Assembly: GCA_014378525.1 (NCBI GenBank)
Contig: JACMNL010000010.1
Span: 1-40,499 of the forward strand
Reading direction: 5' to 3'
DNA length: 40,499 bases
From: Bacteriovorax sp.
Lineage (GTDB): Bacteria; Bdellovibrionota; Bacteriovoracia; Bacteriovoracales; Bacteriovoracaceae
Shown: piece by piece, positions 17,152 to 26,300 of the stretch
Layout: the number at the start of each line of letters is the position of its first letter
How positions within the stretch are numbered: the first letter of the stretch is position 1
Translations under genes and position numbers: made by a program
The notes under the pieces: generated by a model
The model's database searches: none
Told to the model about the DNA's origin: nothing
What the model saw: the letters and a program-made list of their open reading frames with translations, nothing else

Positions 17152-17185
17152 AAAAAAACTGCGCACTCAATCGTTGAATGCGCAG
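17152..17185 (-). terminator. Intrinsic terminator after the DUF4142 gene
   Basis: A 12-base stem with one mismatch and a TCG loop (17159-17185) is followed, on the minus strand, by seven T residues (17158-17152). It lies 12 bases past the stop of the 17197-17727 gene. Confidence 0.85.
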
Positions 17186-17196
17186 CCTACTGAGGT

Positions 17197-17727
17197 TTAA
17201 AGTTTTGCCTGGATAGCTTGCGCTTTTTCAAGGTGAGCTTTAACGTGAACTTTAGTTGCTTCTAAGTGAGTTTTTAATGCTGCATTTTTTGCTGAAGGAA
17301 TAAGTTTAGTTTCAAGATCGCTTAACACTTGAGTATGCATAGCTACCTGTTGTTCCATGTACATTTTATCGAAGGCCAGATTTTTTTGTTTCTTCAGCAA
17401 TTCTCTTTTACTTTTACTTTCTTCAGTGATCATTTTTGAAGTTTCAGTTTCTTCAGGTTTAATTTTTCCTTTTTTAAGAACCATCTTCGCTTCTTTGTTG
17501 TTCATCTTGTGTTCGTCAATCATCATTTTTGCGAATTCTTTTACTTCTTTATTTTTAGCATCACCTTTTGCAAGTTTAGCTGCATCGATTTCAGCATCGT
17601 TTGTTTTTTCAAGAATTTCTGCGATTTGCTGGTCATTCAATGTTGTTGCGTCCGCAGCATGTGTACTTACAGCAGCAAAAGTTCCAATTGATAACGCTAG
17701 TGATAGTAACCAGATTTTAGTTTTCAT
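17197..17727 (-). CDS. DUF4142 secreted helical protein
   Basis: A 176-residue exported protein. A signal peptide (about 1-24, cleavage near THAA) is followed by a ferritin-like helical bundle typical of DUF4142: LNDQQIAEILEKTNDAEIDA, then KEFAKMMIDEHKMNN and the C-terminal HLEATKVHVKAHLEKAQ helix. Family members are periplasmic or outer-membrane-associated and often stress-linked; biochemical function is not known. It is monocistronic, ends at its own terminator, and diverges from ku. Confidence 0.85.
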   Translation of the reverse strand: MKTKIWLLSLALSIGTFAAVSTHAADATTLNDQQIAEILEKTNDAEIDAAKLAKGDAKNKEVKEFAKMMIDEHKMNNKEAKMVLKKGKIKPEETETSKMITEESKSKRELLKKQKNLAFDKMYMEQQVAMHTQVLSDLETKLIPSAKNAALKTHLEATKVHVKAHLEKAQAIQAKL

Positions 17728-17871
17728 GAATTCTCCAATGATGTTAGCGAGGAAATTTTCCCCGTTTTAAAACTTAATTTAGCTATAAAGCAATTTGCGT
17801 ACCACTTAGGTACAAAAAAGCTGGGTATGAGAAATGCATGAGTTTTGTGAGTTATGTCTCAAGGAGGACTT

Positions 17872-18726
17872 ATGGCGAGAGGAATTTGGAGCGGAGCAAT
17901 TAGTTTTGGATTATTAAATATTCCCGTTGCTGTCATGAGTGCAAAAGAGGAAGAACGCCTCAGCTTTAAAATGTTGGATAAAAAGAACCTGGCCCCTATC
18001 GGTTACAAACAATACAACAAAGCGACAGGCAAAGAAGTCGATCGCAAAGATATTGAAAAGGCCTATGAGTATGGAAAAGATAAATTTGTTCTCATTACAC
18101 AAGAAGATTTTCTAAAGGCCAATCCCAAGGCCACTAAAACAATTGATATTGAAGATTTTGTTTCCATTGATGAAGTCGATGTTCTTCTATTCGAAAAGCC
18201 TTATTACCTCGTGCCTGGAAAAAATGGTGAGAAGGGATATGTGCTGATGAGAAAAATTCTGGACGAAACAAAAAAAGTGGCCGTCGCTAAATTTGTTTTG
18301 AGAAGCAAACAGCATCTTGTGGCCATTATGGCACGCGGTGATTATTTAATTCTTGAAATGCTTCGTTTCGCTCACGAGATTCAGGAAGTTCATGAAGCTG
18401 ATTTTCTCGATGATTTCGATTTGAAAAAAATAAAAGTTTCTCCAAAAGAAATGAAGGCCGCTAAAACTCTGGTTGATGAAATGACTGCGAAATGGAAACC
18501 GGAACAGTACAAAGACACCTATCAGGACGAGCTGCTTAAATACATCAAGAAAAAAATTAAATCAGGCGATGTTGAAGTCAGTGCTGAAATTGAAGAAGAT
18601 GTCGAAGATACCAATACTAACGTCATTGACCTGCTTCCGTTTTTACAAAAAGGACTGAAGGCCGGTGGTGCACATAAAAAAGCAGTGGCCCACAAGAAGA
18701 CTGCTAAAAAAGTTAAGAAGGCATAG
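17872..18726 (+). CDS. ku: Ku DNA-end-binding protein (bacterial NHEJ)
   Basis: A homodimeric ring protein that binds double-strand DNA ends and recruits LigD. The protein is 284 residues. The family start MARGIWSGAISFGLLNIPV, the FVSIDEVDVLLFEKPYYLVP core and LVAIMARGDYLILEMLRFAHEI are all recognisable. It ends in a Lys-rich tail (KKTAKKVKKA). ATG 17854 is in frame, but AAGGAGG at 17861-17867 is correctly placed for ATG 17872, so I use that. ligD follows after two bases, making a two-gene end-joining operon. Confidence 0.96.
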   Translation: MARGIWSGAISFGLLNIPVAVMSAKEEERLSFKMLDKKNLAPIGYKQYNKATGKEVDRKDIEKAYEYGKDKFVLITQEDFLKANPKATKTIDIEDFVSIDEVDVLLFEKPYYLVPGKNGEKGYVLMRKILDETKKVAVAKFVLRSKQHLVAIMARGDYLILEMLRFAHEIQEVHEADFLDDFDLKKIKVSPKEMKAAKTLVDEMTAKWKPEQYKDTYQDELLKYIKKKIKSGDVEVSAEIEEDVEDTNTNVIDLLPFLQKGLKAGGAHKKAVAHKKTAKKVKKA

Positions 18727-18728
18727 TT

Positions 18729-21227
18729 ATGAGTTTAAAAGAATATAAATCAAAAAGAGATTTTAAAAAAACTGCCGAGCCATCCGGAAAAATGGGGAAG
18801 GTCAAAGGCAAAAATATTTTTGTGATTCAAAAACATCATGCTAGTCATCTTCACTATGACTTTAGACTTGAACTCGATGGAGTTTTAAAAAGCTGGGCCG
18901 TTCCTAAAGGTCCTTCGCTCAATCCAAAAGATAAGAGACTTGCAGTTGAAGTTGAAGATCATCCGGTTGATTACGCCAATTTTGAAGGAGAAATTCCTGA
19001 AGGGGAGTATGGCGGTGGTCATGTCATCGTTTGGGACAATGGAAAATGGATTCCACCTGCAGATGCTAAAGAGCAGCTGAAAAAAGGAAAACTTGAATTC
19101 GAACTTAAAGGACATAAGCTTCACGGACAATGGGTGCTGGTAAGAACTCATATTCCTGGAAGAAAAAATAACTGGTTTTTAATCAAAAAAAATGACGAGG
19201 AAGCGAGTTCCAAAAAAAATATTACCGATGAAGACGAAAGTGTTTTATCAGGCATTAGCCTCGAAACTCTTGAAGCTGACATGACAGGGGAAACATCAGT
19301 TAAAAAAGTCTCAAAAGTTAAGCCCAGGAGTCAGAAAAAAAGCAAAGTCCTGAACTTTAAAGACATCAAAAGTCCCCAGCTCGCTACGTTGATGGATGTG
19401 CCTCCGAAAGGAAATCACTGGATCCATGAAATTAAATTTGATGGTTACCGTACAATATGCAGGAAAGATAAAACGAAGGTGCAGCTCCTGACCAGAAGCG
19501 GCCTTGACTGGAGTGCAAAATATAAAAATTTGCAGCAGGAATGTGAAAAACTTCCGGTTCAGTCGATTGTCATGGATGGAGAGGTTGTCTGGCTTGATAA
19601 AAAAGGCCACAGCAGCTTTGATGGACTTCAGAATGCTCTTGAAGCAGGAAAAAGTGAAGAGCTTGTTTACTATGTTTTTGATCTTCTCTACCTGAATGGT
19701 TATGACTGCAGAGAGATGCCGTTGTCTGAAAGAAAAACTTTGCTGGAAGAAGTGATCAGCAAGTCAGACTCGGAAAAAATTATTTACAGTCACCACTGGG
19801 ATGAGAATGGAGCGAGTATTTTTAAAAGTGCCTGCCATAATAAACTGGAAGGAATTATTTCTAAAAATACGGAAGCTGGTTATTCATCTGGAAGAAATAA
19901 GGACTGGCAAAAAATAAAATGCACGAATATGCAGGAGTTTGTTATTGGCGGTTACACTCTTCGCGAAACAAATGAGATTGCGGCCTTGTTAATGGGAGCA
20001 AAAAATGAAGATGGTGAATTTCAATACCTGGGAAAAGTAGGTACGGGTTATAACCAAAAAAATCATAAATTACTGCTGGGAAAATTAAAAAAGTTAAAAG
20101 CAAAAGCTTCTCCCTTTGATGTGAAATCTCCTAAAGAAAAAGAAGTGATTTGGGTAAAACCTGAACTTGTTGCGAATATAGAATTCGGTGCATGGACTGA
20201 AGATAAAATTTTAAGACACTCGGCATTTAAAAGTTTGCGTGATGATAAAAAAGCGAAAGATGTTTTTCTGGAACTTCCAGAGGGCGTGAAAAAAAATAAA
20301 AAGAAAGTTAAAAAGGTAACTACAAAACCGAAGAAGGATTCAAATGAAAAAGACTACGAAATTACCCATCCGGATAAAGTTATTTATTCTGCTGACGGAA
20401 TCACAAAGCATGATCTTGCGGCCTATTATGACTCAATCGAGAAGTGGATTATCCCTTATGTTAAAGACAGACCACTCGCACTATTAAGATGCCCAAATGG
20501 CGAAGGTAAAATGTGTTTTTTCCAGAAGCATATTGAGACCGATCAGGAAGGAATTTTAAGCGAGAAAGTTGTATCAAAATTAAAAAAGAAAGAAGAAGAA
20601 ATTCTCTATATTGAATCAGGAGCCGGGCTCACCGAACTTGTTCAACTGGGAACTCTGGAAATCCATGCAAGAGGCGGCGTCTATAGCGAGATTGATTATG
20701 CTAACCAGATCGTTTTCGACTTTGACCCGGATCCTGGCGTAAAATTCGAAAAAGTTAAAGAAGCAGCATTTATCTTAAAGGCATTACTCGACAGATTAAA
20801 ACTAAAATCATTCATTAAGACCAGTGGTGGGAAGGGACTTCATGTTCACGTACCGGTTGCTCCAGTCTATAGCTGGGATGAAGTTAAAAACTTCTCAAAA
20901 AGTATATGTGATCAGATGGAAATGGAAAATCCCGGGAAATTTACAACCAATATTTCCAAAGCAAAAAGAAAAGGAAAAATATTTCTGGATTACCTTCGCA
21001 ATGGATATGGAGCTTCAGCTATCGTTCCTTATTCTGTCAGGGCGAGACCTCATGCGCCTGTTGCGTTTCCGATTACCTGGGCGGAAGCTAAAAAATTAAA
21101 ATCTCCTGATCAATACACTCTAAAAGATGTTCCACAACTTTTGAAAAAAAGAAAAGATCCCTGGAGCGGTTTTTTAAAGATGAAACAAAAGATTAAGCTT
21201 TTAGATCTGTATAAGGCTCAGAAATAG
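18729..21227 (+). CDS. ligD: Multifunctional ATP-dependent DNA ligase D
   Basis: An 832-residue enzyme of bacterial end joining with three parts in order. The 3'-phosphoesterase is at about 28-155 (HLHYDFRLELDG, EGEYGGG). The ATP-dependent ligase is at about 210-520, with adenylated Lys236 in HEIKFDGYR and the core through GKVGTGY. The primase-like polymerase is at about 545-820, with the metal-binding pair in FDFDPDPG (D664, D666) and the KTSGGKGLHVH motif. All catalytic motifs appear intact. It pairs with ku. Its last 35 bases overlap the convergent hybrid kinase gene. Confidence 0.97.
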   Translation: MSLKEYKSKRDFKKTAEPSGKMGKVKGKNIFVIQKHHASHLHYDFRLELDGVLKSWAVPKGPSLNPKDKRLAVEVEDHPVDYANFEGEIPEGEYGGGHVIVWDNGKWIPPADAKEQLKKGKLEFELKGHKLHGQWVLVRTHIPGRKNNWFLIKKNDEEASSKKNITDEDESVLSGISLETLEADMTGETSVKKVSKVKPRSQKKSKVLNFKDIKSPQLATLMDVPPKGNHWIHEIKFDGYRTICRKDKTKVQLLTRSGLDWSAKYKNLQQECEKLPVQSIVMDGEVVWLDKKGHSSFDGLQNALEAGKSEELVYYVFDLLYLNGYDCREMPLSERKTLLEEVISKSDSEKIIYSHHWDENGASIFKSACHNKLEGIISKNTEAGYSSGRNKDWQKIKCTNMQEFVIGGYTLRETNEIAALLMGAKNEDGEFQYLGKVGTGYNQKNHKLLLGKLKKLKAKASPFDVKSPKEKEVIWVKPELVANIEFGAWTEDKILRHSAFKSLRDDKKAKDVFLELPEGVKKNKKKVKKVTTKPKKDSNEKDYEITHPDKVIYSADGITKHDLAAYYDSIEKWIIPYVKDRPLALLRCPNGEGKMCFFQKHIETDQEGILSEKVVSKLKKKEEEILYIESGAGLTELVQLGTLEIHARGGVYSEIDYANQIVFDFDPDPGVKFEKVKEAAFILKALLDRLKLKSFIKTSGGKGLHVHVPVAPVYSWDEVKNFSKSICDQMEMENPGKFTTNISKAKRKGKIFLDYLRNGYGASAIVPYSVRARPHAPVAFPITWAEAKKLKSPDQYTLKDVPQLLKKRKDPWSGFLKMKQKIKLLDLYKAQK

Positions 21228-23310
21228 ACGCGACAACTGATACATGGGCCGTATTTTTTGGAAGAACGATTGTGAAGCATGAACCAACTTCAATGCTGGA
21301 ATCAATTTCGATTCTTCCATTATGGCCTTCAATAATCTGTTTAACGATATAAAGTCCAAGCCCCAGCCCACTTACACTGTCCGGTGAGTTTCCTCTCGTA
21401 AAACGATCGAAAATTGTATTCTTTTTATCAGGAGGAATTCCAGGGCCTTCATCCCGTACTTTTATTTTAACAAATTCTGATTCTTCCGAAACAGACACTT
21501 CAATTTTTCCCGGAGCATATTTAATAGCATTGTTAATCAGATTGGAAAGGACCTGCTCCATGCGTGTTTTATCCCAGACAACAAGAATGTTATTCGGATT
21601 TATTACTTTTAGTGTACAGCTATAGCTTTGAAGTATTTCTTTGTGGCGATCGACTACATCATTGACCATGTCGAATACGTTGACATTCTCAAAGGTAAAA
21701 TTAAATTGTCCTGATTGAATACGTGAAACGTCCAGCAGGACTTGTACAAGATTAATCAAACGATCAACTTGTTTGACAGAAGTATCAATGGATTTTTTGA
21801 AACGGTCGACTGGAAAGGCATCATCTTTTTTATTGTTCAACGTTCTGTTTACCATTTGCAGTTGAAGTTTAACAGAAGTGATTGGTGTATTCAGTTCATG
21901 AGAAGCAATAGATAAGAAATCATTTCTGACTTCAATGGCCCTTTGTGAAAAACGATAAAGCTTTGCATTTTCAAATGCGAGGGCCACACGTCGTCCAAGT
22001 TCTTCGGCGAGTGCAATATGTTGCTGGTCATATTTTCTCCCCATTCCATAAGTAGCAAAAGTCATAGTCCCTAATGAGTGCCCGTGAGCAATGAGAGGAA
22101 TTATCATGAAATTTGTTTCGCATAATTCATTGGCAAGAGTAACTTGTTCTTTTTTGAGATTCAGGTCTTTTAATAATTTAAATCCCGGATCTTTATAGAT
22201 CTGTGCTTTTCCACTCGCCAGTACTTTTAGTGTGTCGTCTTCACTATTAGGATGGCTCCAGTAAAGTTCATGCAACGCTTTAACATGTTCAACTTTATTC
22301 ATGTCAGGATGATATGTAACAAGATTTTCGAGAACATCATCATCATTCATAACATCGAATGAACACCAGTCGGCCAGGTATGGAACAGATAAGTGTGAAA
22401 TACTTTCGAAGATAAAACTTGAATCAAGTGATGAAACCAGTATTTCTCCTGCCTGAGATAAAAAACGCTGAGTATCTTCAAGTTTTTTCCTGTCTTCAAT
22501 ATCTGTAGCCGTTCCAAGCCATGATTTAACCTCGCTGGAATTCCAGAAAAGTTCAGGCTGTATACGGATTAAATGCCAGCGGAACTCACCATGCCTGTTG
22601 AGAATACGGCATTCTATTTCATTACCATTTTTATTTTCAGAATGTTCAAAAAGCAACATGAGATTATCAAGATCATTAGGATGAATCACATCCTGCCATT
22701 TTATATCAAAGCTTGTTTCTGGATTGAGACCAGTATACTCAAACCACACTTTGTTAAAATATTCATAAGCTCCGCCCTCCTTCACACGAAAAACAATCTG
22801 AGGAATGGAGTCAGCTAAATTCTGATAACGTCTTAAATTTTCCAGTTCAATATTATTGATGGAAGCAGCATGAGCTAAAATTTCATTGTCATAGATTTTT
22901 TGAGCCTGTTCACGTATCAGGTTTTTCTTCAGGTAGATATCGACGAAGACTGCAACTTTTGATCTTAAAATATACGGATCGAATGGCTTTAAAAGATAAT
23001 CAACGGCACCAACTTTATAACCCTGATAAACATATTGCTCATCCTGATTGATCGCTGACATGAAGACAATAGGGATGTCCTTGGATTTCTCGCGAGTCTT
23101 GATGATTTCTGCGGTTTCAAATCCATTCATGATTGGCATTTGAACATCGAGAAGGATAACCGCAAAGTCATCTTTCAGAAGATGTTTTAGTGCTTCACTC
23201 CCAGAGCTGGCAGAAACTACATTGTAGTCCGGTGAATCGAGGACCGCCTGAACAGCGAGTACGCCTTCAAGCCGGTCATCGACAACCAATATGTTTACTT
23301 TTTTATTCAT
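21193..23310 (-). CDS. Soluble hybrid kinase: receiver-PAS-GAF-histidine kinase
   Basis: A 705-residue cytoplasmic protein. The N-terminal receiver has D55 in LLDVQMP and the Lys in LLKPF. A coiled linker leads to a PAS domain (about 165-275) with a PAC-like WLGTATDIEDR, then a GAF domain (about 285-440). HisKA follows with H471 in ASHELNTPITS, and an ATPase domain with NLINNAIKYAP, DEGPGIP and GLGLG. No membrane segments are visible. It begins 2 bases after the stop of the giant HAMP kinase, so both are almost certainly one transcript. The arrangement suggests it accepts phosphate or signals through that kinase's phosphorelay. Confidence 0.9.
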   Translation of the reverse strand: MNKKVNILVVDDRLEGVLAVQAVLDSPDYNVVSASSGSEALKHLLKDDFAVILLDVQMPIMNGFETAEIIKTREKSKDIPIVFMSAINQDEQYVYQGYKVGAVDYLLKPFDPYILRSKVAVFVDIYLKKNLIREQAQKIYDNEILAHAASINNIELENLRRYQNLADSIPQIVFRVKEGGAYEYFNKVWFEYTGLNPETSFDIKWQDVIHPNDLDNLMLLFEHSENKNGNEIECRILNRHGEFRWHLIRIQPELFWNSSEVKSWLGTATDIEDRKKLEDTQRFLSQAGEILVSSLDSSFIFESISHLSVPYLADWCSFDVMNDDDVLENLVTYHPDMNKVEHVKALHELYWSHPNSEDDTLKVLASGKAQIYKDPGFKLLKDLNLKKEQVTLANELCETNFMIIPLIAHGHSLGTMTFATYGMGRKYDQQHIALAEELGRRVALAFENAKLYRFSQRAIEVRNDFLSIASHELNTPITSVKLQLQMVNRTLNNKKDDAFPVDRFKKSIDTSVKQVDRLINLVQVLLDVSRIQSGQFNFTFENVNVFDMVNDVVDRHKEILQSYSCTLKVINPNNILVVWDKTRMEQVLSNLINNAIKYAPGKIEVSVSEESEFVKIKVRDEGPGIPPDKKNTIFDRFTRGNSPDSVSGLGLGLYIVKQIIEGHNGRIEIDSSIEVGSCFTIVLPKNTAHVSVVASISEPYTDLKA

Positions 23311-23312
23311 GT

Positions 23313-26300
23313 TTATAAACTAACTTTTTTCTCGTTCGATACCGTTAACCATTTATGCATAACACTTAACAAGTGGTCTGTATCTACCGGTTTCGTGATG
23401 TAATCACTTGCACCAGCTTCTAAACATTTTTCTCTGTCACCTTTCATCGCTTTTGCTGTCAGTGTGATGATCGGAAGATTTTTAAACTGCTCAATCTTTC
23501 TGATTTCCTGAGTAGCTTCGATACCACCCATTTCCGGCATCATGACATCCATTAAAATCATTTCGACATCAGGATTTTCTTTCAGTTTATCAATTCCCAG
23601 TTTTCCGTTTTCAGCATAAATGACTTCCATTCCCTGGCGTTCAAGGATCACAGTAATGGCGAAAATATTTCTCATGTCATCATCAATTAGTAAAACTTTT
23701 GTCTGACTGAAATCAGCGTCTTTGGGAAGTTTCGGTAAATTTACTATTGGTTTATCGGAAGTAAATTCCGTCAATCCTTCAATCGATTGAAGTTGATACT
23801 GAAGAGGTAAGTACAGAGTAAAGATTGAGCCGTTTCCTGGAGCACTTTCCACTTCGATGCTACCACCAAGAAGGCGCGCAATCTGGCGTGAAATTGTTAA
23901 ACCAAGACCTGTTCCACCATACTTTCTGTTGGTCGTACCATCTGCTTGCTGGAATGCTTCGAAAATAAGATTTTGTTTTTCTTTAGGTATACCAATCCCT
24001 GTATCTAGTACTGAGAAAATAATGCATTTTTCATTCTTCACAAGTCCCTGATTAATTTTCAGAGTAACACTTCCTTGTTCAGTGAATTTAAATGCATTCG
24101 AAAGAAGATTTTTTAGGATTTGCTGGACTCTCGTTACGTCAGTTGTAATTAAAGTCGAGGCAATGTCCGGAGTCGATTCGATGTTGAAGGCCAGACCTTT
24201 GTGATTTGCGACTGGTCTGAAAGTATGCTCGATATACTCGCTGATTTCCGGAACTTTTACTTCGCGAGGAACGATAGGCATTTTCCCGGCCTCAACTTTA
24301 GATAGATCCAGAATCTCGTTAATTAGAGCGAGTAGATCACATCCGGAAGAATAAATCGTGTGAGTGAATTTAATCTGCTCATTCGATAAGTTCTGCTCTT
24401 TGTTTTCAGAAAGCATTTTAGAAAGGATAAGTAAGCTGTTAAGTGGAGTTCTAAGTTCGTGTGACATGTTGGCAAGGAACTCAGATTTATATTTCGAAAT
24501 AAGTGAAAGCTGCTCGGCCTTTTCTTCAACAGAGTGAGATGCAAGCTCAACTTCCTGGTTCTTAATTTCCAGAAGTTTTGCTTTATCTTCAAGTTCTTTT
24601 GCCTGCGCTTCAAGTTCAGCATTGGACTTCTTCAACTCTTGAAGAAGTTCTTCCGTTCTCATTGTAGAAGCGATCATGTTTAATACAACCCCGATCGATG
24701 TCATCAGCTGGTCTAAGAAGTTCAAATAGTTTTGTGAAAAAGAGTGAATTGATGCAAGTTCGATAACAGCTTTTACTTCACCTTCAAAGAGAATAGGTAA
24801 GACGATGATGTTAACCGGCGGTGTTTCTCCCAATGAAGAAGACACATAGATATAATCAGCAGGGGCCTTGTTAAGAAGAATTTTCTTTTTCTCAAAAGCA
24901 GACTGGCCGACAATACCTTCTCTCAATTTAAAATGATTGTTGAAATGTTTTCTTTCAGTGAAAGCGTAACTGGCAATTAATGATAAAACCGGTTCATCTT
25001 TATCAGTATCCATGATGAAAAACGTTCCCTGTTGAGCATCGATCAGCGGAGTTAACTCTGACATAATCAATTGAGCAACCGAAGTGATCGAACGCTGTCC
25101 TTGCATCATCGAAGCGAATTTCGCAAGGTTGGTTTTTAACCAGTCCTGCTCATGGTTTTTATCTGTTGTATCTTTTAAGTTTCCAATCATCTGGTTCAGG
25201 TTATCTTTTAGGGCCGCAACTTCTCCTTGCGCCTCAACCTGAATAGACTGCGATAAATCCCCGCGTGTAACGGCAGTCGAAACTTCCGCAATCGCTCTGA
25301 TCTGAGTTGTAAGGTTACCTGCGAGCTGGTTTACGTTATCAGTTAAATCTTTCCATGTACCAGCAGCACCCGGAACCTTCGCCTGTCCACCAAGTTTTCC
25401 TTCGATCCCGACCTCTCTGGCGGTCGTCGTAACCTGATCCGCGAATGTTCTTAGTGTATCTGTCATCGAGTTAATTGTTTCTGCGAGAGCGGCAACCTCT
25501 CCTTTTGCTTCGAGTACGAACTTCTGATTTAAATCTCCATCGGCAACCGCGGTAACAACTTTTACGATACCACGTACCTGAGTCGTTAAATTCGAGGCCA
25601 TGAAATTTACGTTATCAGTTAAATCTTTCCATGTTCCGGCAACCCCTGGAACCTTTGCTTGCGCTCCAAGTTTTCCTTCGATACCTACCTCTCTGGCAAC
25701 AGTTGTTACCTGATCGGCAAATGTTCTTAGTGTATCAGTCATTGAGTTAATTGTTTCTGCAAGGGCAGCAACCTCTCCCTTTGCTTCGAGTACGAACTTC
25801 TGATTTAAATCCCCGTTGGCAACCGCGGTAACAACTTTTACGATACCACGTACCTGTTTCGTTAAGTTACCGGCCATGAAGTTTACGTTATCAGTTAAAT
25901 CTTTCCACGTTCCAGAAACACCTTTTACCTCGGCCTGTCCACCAAGTTTTCCTTCTGTACCTACTTCTTTCGCAACTCTAGTTACTTCCGCCGCAAAAGA
26001 GTTCAGCTGATCCACCATCGTGTTGATCGTATTTTTTAGTTCCAGGATCTCTCCCTTCGCATCTACCGTAATTTTTTGTGATAAGTCGCCGTTAGCAACC
26101 GCAGTCGTAACCTTTGCAATGTTTCGAACCTGATCCGTTAAGTTTCCGGCAAGAACGTTTACGTTATCGGTTAGGTTTTTCCACGTACCAGAAACTCCTT
26201 TTACATCCGCCTGTCCACCGAGCTTTCCTTCTGTACCTACCTCTTTCGCAACACGAGTTACCTCCGCCGCAAATGAGTTCAGCTGATCCACCATGATGTT

